Shown: one piece after another, positions 32,518 to 35,532 of the stretch
How the letters are laid out: each line of letters opens with the position of its first letter
Position numbering within the stretch: the stretch's first letter is position 1
Source: Pseudonocardia kujensis
GTDB taxonomy: Bacteria; Actinomycetota; Actinomycetes; Mycobacteriales; Pseudonocardiaceae
Reading direction: 5' to 3'
DNA length: 35,532 bases
NCBI RefSeq assembly: GCF_021283305.1
Contig: NZ_JAJSOK010000077.1
Coordinates: 1-35,532, forward strand
Program-made: the position numbers and the translations under genes
Notes under the pieces: generated by a model
What the model was told of the DNA's origin: nothing
Database searches by the model: none
The model's input: only the letters and a program-made list of their open reading frames with translations

Positions 32518-33381
32518 TCACCCCGCGAATGCCCGTTCGGCCCGTTCGGCCCGCTCGACGACATTGGTCAGGAGCATGCCGCGGGTCATCGGCCCGACCC
32601 CGCCCGGCATCGGGGCCAGCAGGCCGGCCACCTCCGCGACCCCCGGGGCAACGTCGCCGACCAGACCATGATCGGTCCGGGAGACGCCGACATCGAACAC
32701 GGCTGCGCCCGGCCGCACCATGTCGGCGGTGATCAGACCACCTACACCCGCCGCGGCGACGACCACGTCGGCCCCGCGCACCGCCTCGGCGAGGTCGCGC
32801 GTGCCGGTGTGGCACAGCGTGACGGTCGCGTTCTCCGAGCGGCGCGTCAACAGCAGGCCCAACGGCCGGCCGACGGTGATCCCCCGGCCGACCACCGTGA
32901 CCCGCGCGCCGTCGAGAGGCACGTCGTAGCGCCGGCACAGCTCGACGATCCCGCGCGGCGTACACGGCAACGGCCCCGGCTCACCCAGCACCAGACGGCC
33001 CAGGTTCGTGGGGTGCAGACCGTCGGCGTCCTTGTCCGGGGCGATCCGCTCCAGGGCCGCACCGGCGTCGAGACCGCGGGGCAACGGCAGCTGGACGATG
33101 TAACCGGTGCACTCCGGGTCGGCGTTGAGCTCGTCCAGTACGCGCTCCACGTCGGCCTGCGTGGCGTCGGCGGGCAGCTCCCGCTGGATCGAGCGGATGC
33201 CGACCTTCGCGCAGTCGCGGTGCTTGGCCCGGACGTAGGAGTGCGACCCCGGATCGTCGCCGGTCAGCACCGTACCCAGGCCCGGTGTGCGTCCCGCGGC
33301 CGTGAGCCTCTCGACCCGCTCGTTGAGCTCCGCGAGCATCGTTGCCAGGGTGGCCTTGCCGTCAATCAGCATCGCCGTCAT
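32518..33381 (-). CDS. folD: bifunctional methylenetetrahydrofolate dehydrogenase / methenyltetrahydrofolate cyclohydrolase
   Basis: 287 residues, full FolD length. Catalytic K53 is in the SYVRAKHRDC motif; GYIVQLPLP (93-101) and DKDADGLHP (116-124) are the FolD signatures. VVGRGITVGRPLGLLL (163-178) binds NADP, and the C-terminal PMPGGVGPMTRGMLL closes the fold. It interconverts methylene-, methenyl- and formyl-tetrahydrofolate. Its ATG overlaps the TGA of adoK (ATGA at 33378-33381), so it is translationally coupled. Family-typical sequence begins at MLIDGK; the start at 33381 is chosen over upstream in-frame codons for that reason. With purU upstream it can move one-carbon units between methylene-THF and formate. 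Confidence 0.94.
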   Translation of the reverse strand: MTAMLIDGKATLATMLAELNERVERLTAAGRTPGLGTVLTGDDPGSHSYVRAKHRDCAKVGIRSIQRELPADATQADVERVLDELNADPECTGYIVQLPLPRGLDAGAALERIAPDKDADGLHPTNLGRLVLGEPGPLPCTPRGIVELCRRYDVPLDGARVTVVGRGITVGRPLGLLLTRRSENATVTLCHTGTRDLAEAVRGADVVVAAAGVGGLITADMVRPGAAVFDVGVSRTDHGLVGDVAPGVAEVAGLLAPMPGGVGPMTRGMLLTNVVERAERAERAFAG

Positions 33382-34370
33382 GTCGGACGTCCGTGGAGCA
33401 GGGGGGTGATTTCTGCCGCGGCGGCGGGGCCGTACGCCGCACCCAGCCGCTCCCCGGCGACGCTCGGGTCGAGGTGCCACTCCTGGGTCCCGGAGGTCTC
33501 CAGGACGAGCGTGGCGACCAGGGAACCGAGCTGGGCGGCGCGCTCGGCGGTCAGCCCGCGTTCGACCGCGGTAACGAAACCTGCCCGGAAGCCGTCACCG
33601 GCCCCGCTCGGATCGACGACCGTCGTCGCTGGGAGCGCCTCGACGTGGGTCTCGGCACCGTACCGGTCCACGATCAGCACACCCTTGGCCGACAGCGTGG
33701 TCACGCGCAGCTCGACGCGGTCGGCGATCTCCGCGGCGGTCCACCCGGTGCGCCGCAGCAGCAGCTCCCACTCGTACTCGTTGGTGAACAGGTATCGGGC
33801 CCCCTCAACAAGGGTCCGGCACTGGTCGGCGTCGAGCCGTGGGAGCTGCTGCGACGGGTCGGCCGCGAACGCCACCCCGAGCGCCTTCGCCTCCCGGGTG
33901 TGGGCGACCATTGCGTCCGGATCGTCGGCACCGACGAGGAGCAGGGCGACGTCGCTGGTGGCCAGGAGCGGTGCCAGCCCGATTCCCGCGGCCTCGCCCA
34001 TCGCCCCGGGATAGAACGACGCGAGTTGGCAGCCGTCGTCGTCGGTGGTACAGGTGAACCGGGCGGTGTGCGCGGTGGCCGACAGGTGCACGCCGCCGCA
34101 GTCGACGCCGTGGCGTTCCAGCCAGGAGCGGTACTCGGCGAAGTCGGCCCCGGCGGCGCCGATGAGCAACGGGCGGCCGCCGAGCACGCCAAGCCCGAAG
34201 GCGATGTTGGCGCCGACCCCGCCACGCCGGACGACGAGGTCGTCGACGAGGAAGCTCAGCGACAGCCGGTCCAGATGGCCGTCGAGGAGATGGTCGGCGA
34301 ACCGCCCCGGGAAATGCATGAGGTGGTCGGTGGCGATGGAGCCGGTGACGGCGATGGTTCCGTCAGGCAT
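33378..34370 (-). CDS. adoK: adenosine kinase (PfkB family)
   Basis: 330 residues. The N-terminus TIAVTGSIATDHLM and the segments SLSFLVDDLVVRRGGVGANIAF, HTARFTCTTD, FAADPSQQLPRL and YLFTNEYEWELLL closely follow mycobacterial adenosine kinase. The catalytic PfkB motif DPSGAGDGFRAGF has D259 as the general base. It phosphorylates adenosine to AMP with ATP, removing the adenosine released by S-adenosylhomocysteine hydrolase encoded two genes upstream. ATG 34370 has AAGGAG 5 nt upstream and follows purU by 24 bp. It is well supported by both motif content and operon partners. Confidence 0.92.
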   Translation of the reverse strand: MPDGTIAVTGSIATDHLMHFPGRFADHLLDGHLDRLSLSFLVDDLVVRRGGVGANIAFGLGVLGGRPLLIGAAGADFAEYRSWLERHGVDCGGVHLSATAHTARFTCTTDDDGCQLASFYPGAMGEAAGIGLAPLLATSDVALLLVGADDPDAMVAHTREAKALGVAFAADPSQQLPRLDADQCRTLVEGARYLFTNEYEWELLLRRTGWTAAEIADRVELRVTTLSAKGVLIVDRYGAETHVEALPATTVVDPSGAGDGFRAGFVTAVERGLTAERAAQLGSLVATLVLETSGTQEWHLDPSVAGERLGAAYGPAAAAEITPLLHGRPT

Positions 34371-34394
34371 GGGACTCCTTCAGGGGAGGCGATA

Positions 34395-35315
<921 letters not shown>

Positions 35316-35326
35316 GATGGCCTCTG

Positions 35327-35532
35327 TCAGTAGCGGTAGTGATCGGGCTTGAACGGCCCCTCGACGTCGACGCCGATGTACTCGGCCTGGTCCTTGGTGA
35401 GCTTGGTCAGCTCGCCGCCCAGCGCCTGCACGTGGATCCTCGCGACCTTCTCGTCGAGGATCTTCGGCAGCCGGTAGACGTCGCAGTTGTACTCCTCGTG
35501 CTTGGTGAACAGCTCGACCTGCGCGATCACCT
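35327..35532 (-). CDS. ahcY: S-adenosylhomocysteine hydrolase, C-terminal part
   Basis: Only the last 68 codons are in the window; the gene continues past the right edge. The tail contains the family's invariant end: QVELFTKHEEYNCDVYRLPK, LDEKVARIHVQALGG, LTKDQAEYIGVDVEGPFKP, and the terminal HYRY, where the conserved lysine and tyrosine reach into the NAD site of the neighbouring subunit. The enzyme splits S-adenosylhomocysteine into homocysteine and adenosine. It is the first visible gene of the ahcY-purU-adoK-folD operon, with an 11-bp gap to purU. Confidence 0.95.
   Translation of the reverse strand, partial: VIAQVELFTKHEEYNCDVYRLPKILDEKVARIHVQALGGELTKLTKDQAEYIGVDVEGPFKPDHYRY

Overview
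This 35.5 kb window is high-GC DNA (many GTG starts, tight ATGA overlaps, GC-rich codons). It is almost certainly from the chromosome or a large plasmid of an actinomycete; the gene content resembles Pseudonocardiaceae/Mycobacteriales-type soil degraders, though I cannot fix the genus. I saw no transposase, integrase, tRNA, rRNA or CRISPR array. It reads as an accessory catabolic region that ends in a housekeeping one-carbon operon at the right edge.

Layout. (1) 1-2.1 kb, minus strand: the broken end of a meta-cleavage lower pathway. It holds remnants of acetaldehyde dehydrogenase (dmpF-like) and 4-hydroxy-2-oxovalerate aldolase (dmpG-like), an intact hydroxymuconic-semialdehyde-type aldehyde dehydrogenase, and the start of a 2-keto-4-pentenoate hydratase-family gene. 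(2) 2.8-9.6 kb: an MFS carrier, a TetR regulator, a short-chain dehydrogenase, and a minus-strand pair of HSL-type esterase and luciferase-like oxidoreductase, separated by long non-coding gaps. (3) 9.6-11.4 kb: a gene graveyard with recognisable frameshifted remnants of a TetR regulator and of ribB. (4) 11.7-13.3 kb: a type-B carboxylesterase. (5) 13.9-20.9 kb, minus strand: a hydroxyquinol-type aromatic pathway. It comprises an NADPH:FMN reductase, maleylacetate reductase, hydroxyquinol 1,2-dioxygenase, a flavin-dependent oxygenase, a MetE-like zinc methyl/alkyl-transferase and an ACMSD-type decarboxylase. An IclR regulator lies upstream. (6) 22.4-26.1 kb: a quinone-oxidoreductase-like gene divergent from a LigB-type extradiol dioxygenase. 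The latter is followed by a very unusual regulator, a TetR DNA-binding protein fused to a class II aldolase domain that has lost its metal-binding histidines. (7) 26.6-32.3 kb, plus strand: luciferase-like monooxygenase, alpha/beta hydrolase, HSL esterase, SDR and a PucR/CdaR-type regulator. (8) 32.5-35.5 kb, minus strand: ahcY-purU-adoK-folD, an S-adenosylhomocysteine/adenosine/C1-folate recycling operon.

How it may work together (inference). Region 5 can take a resorcinol-level compound through hydroxyquinol and maleylacetate to 3-oxoadipate. The decarboxylase homologue would produce the phenol from a resorcylate-like acid, and the MetE-like protein may remove a methyl or alkyl group beforehand. 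A 12-bp motif, TGAACAGCATGT, is shared by the promoter regions of region 5 and region 7, suggesting co-regulation; in region 7 it is part of a perfect palindrome. A second motif pair, TGAA(A/G)TACTTACTT, sits in the divergent control region of region 6 and is a good candidate operator for the TetR-aldolase fusion, which is the most novel item here.
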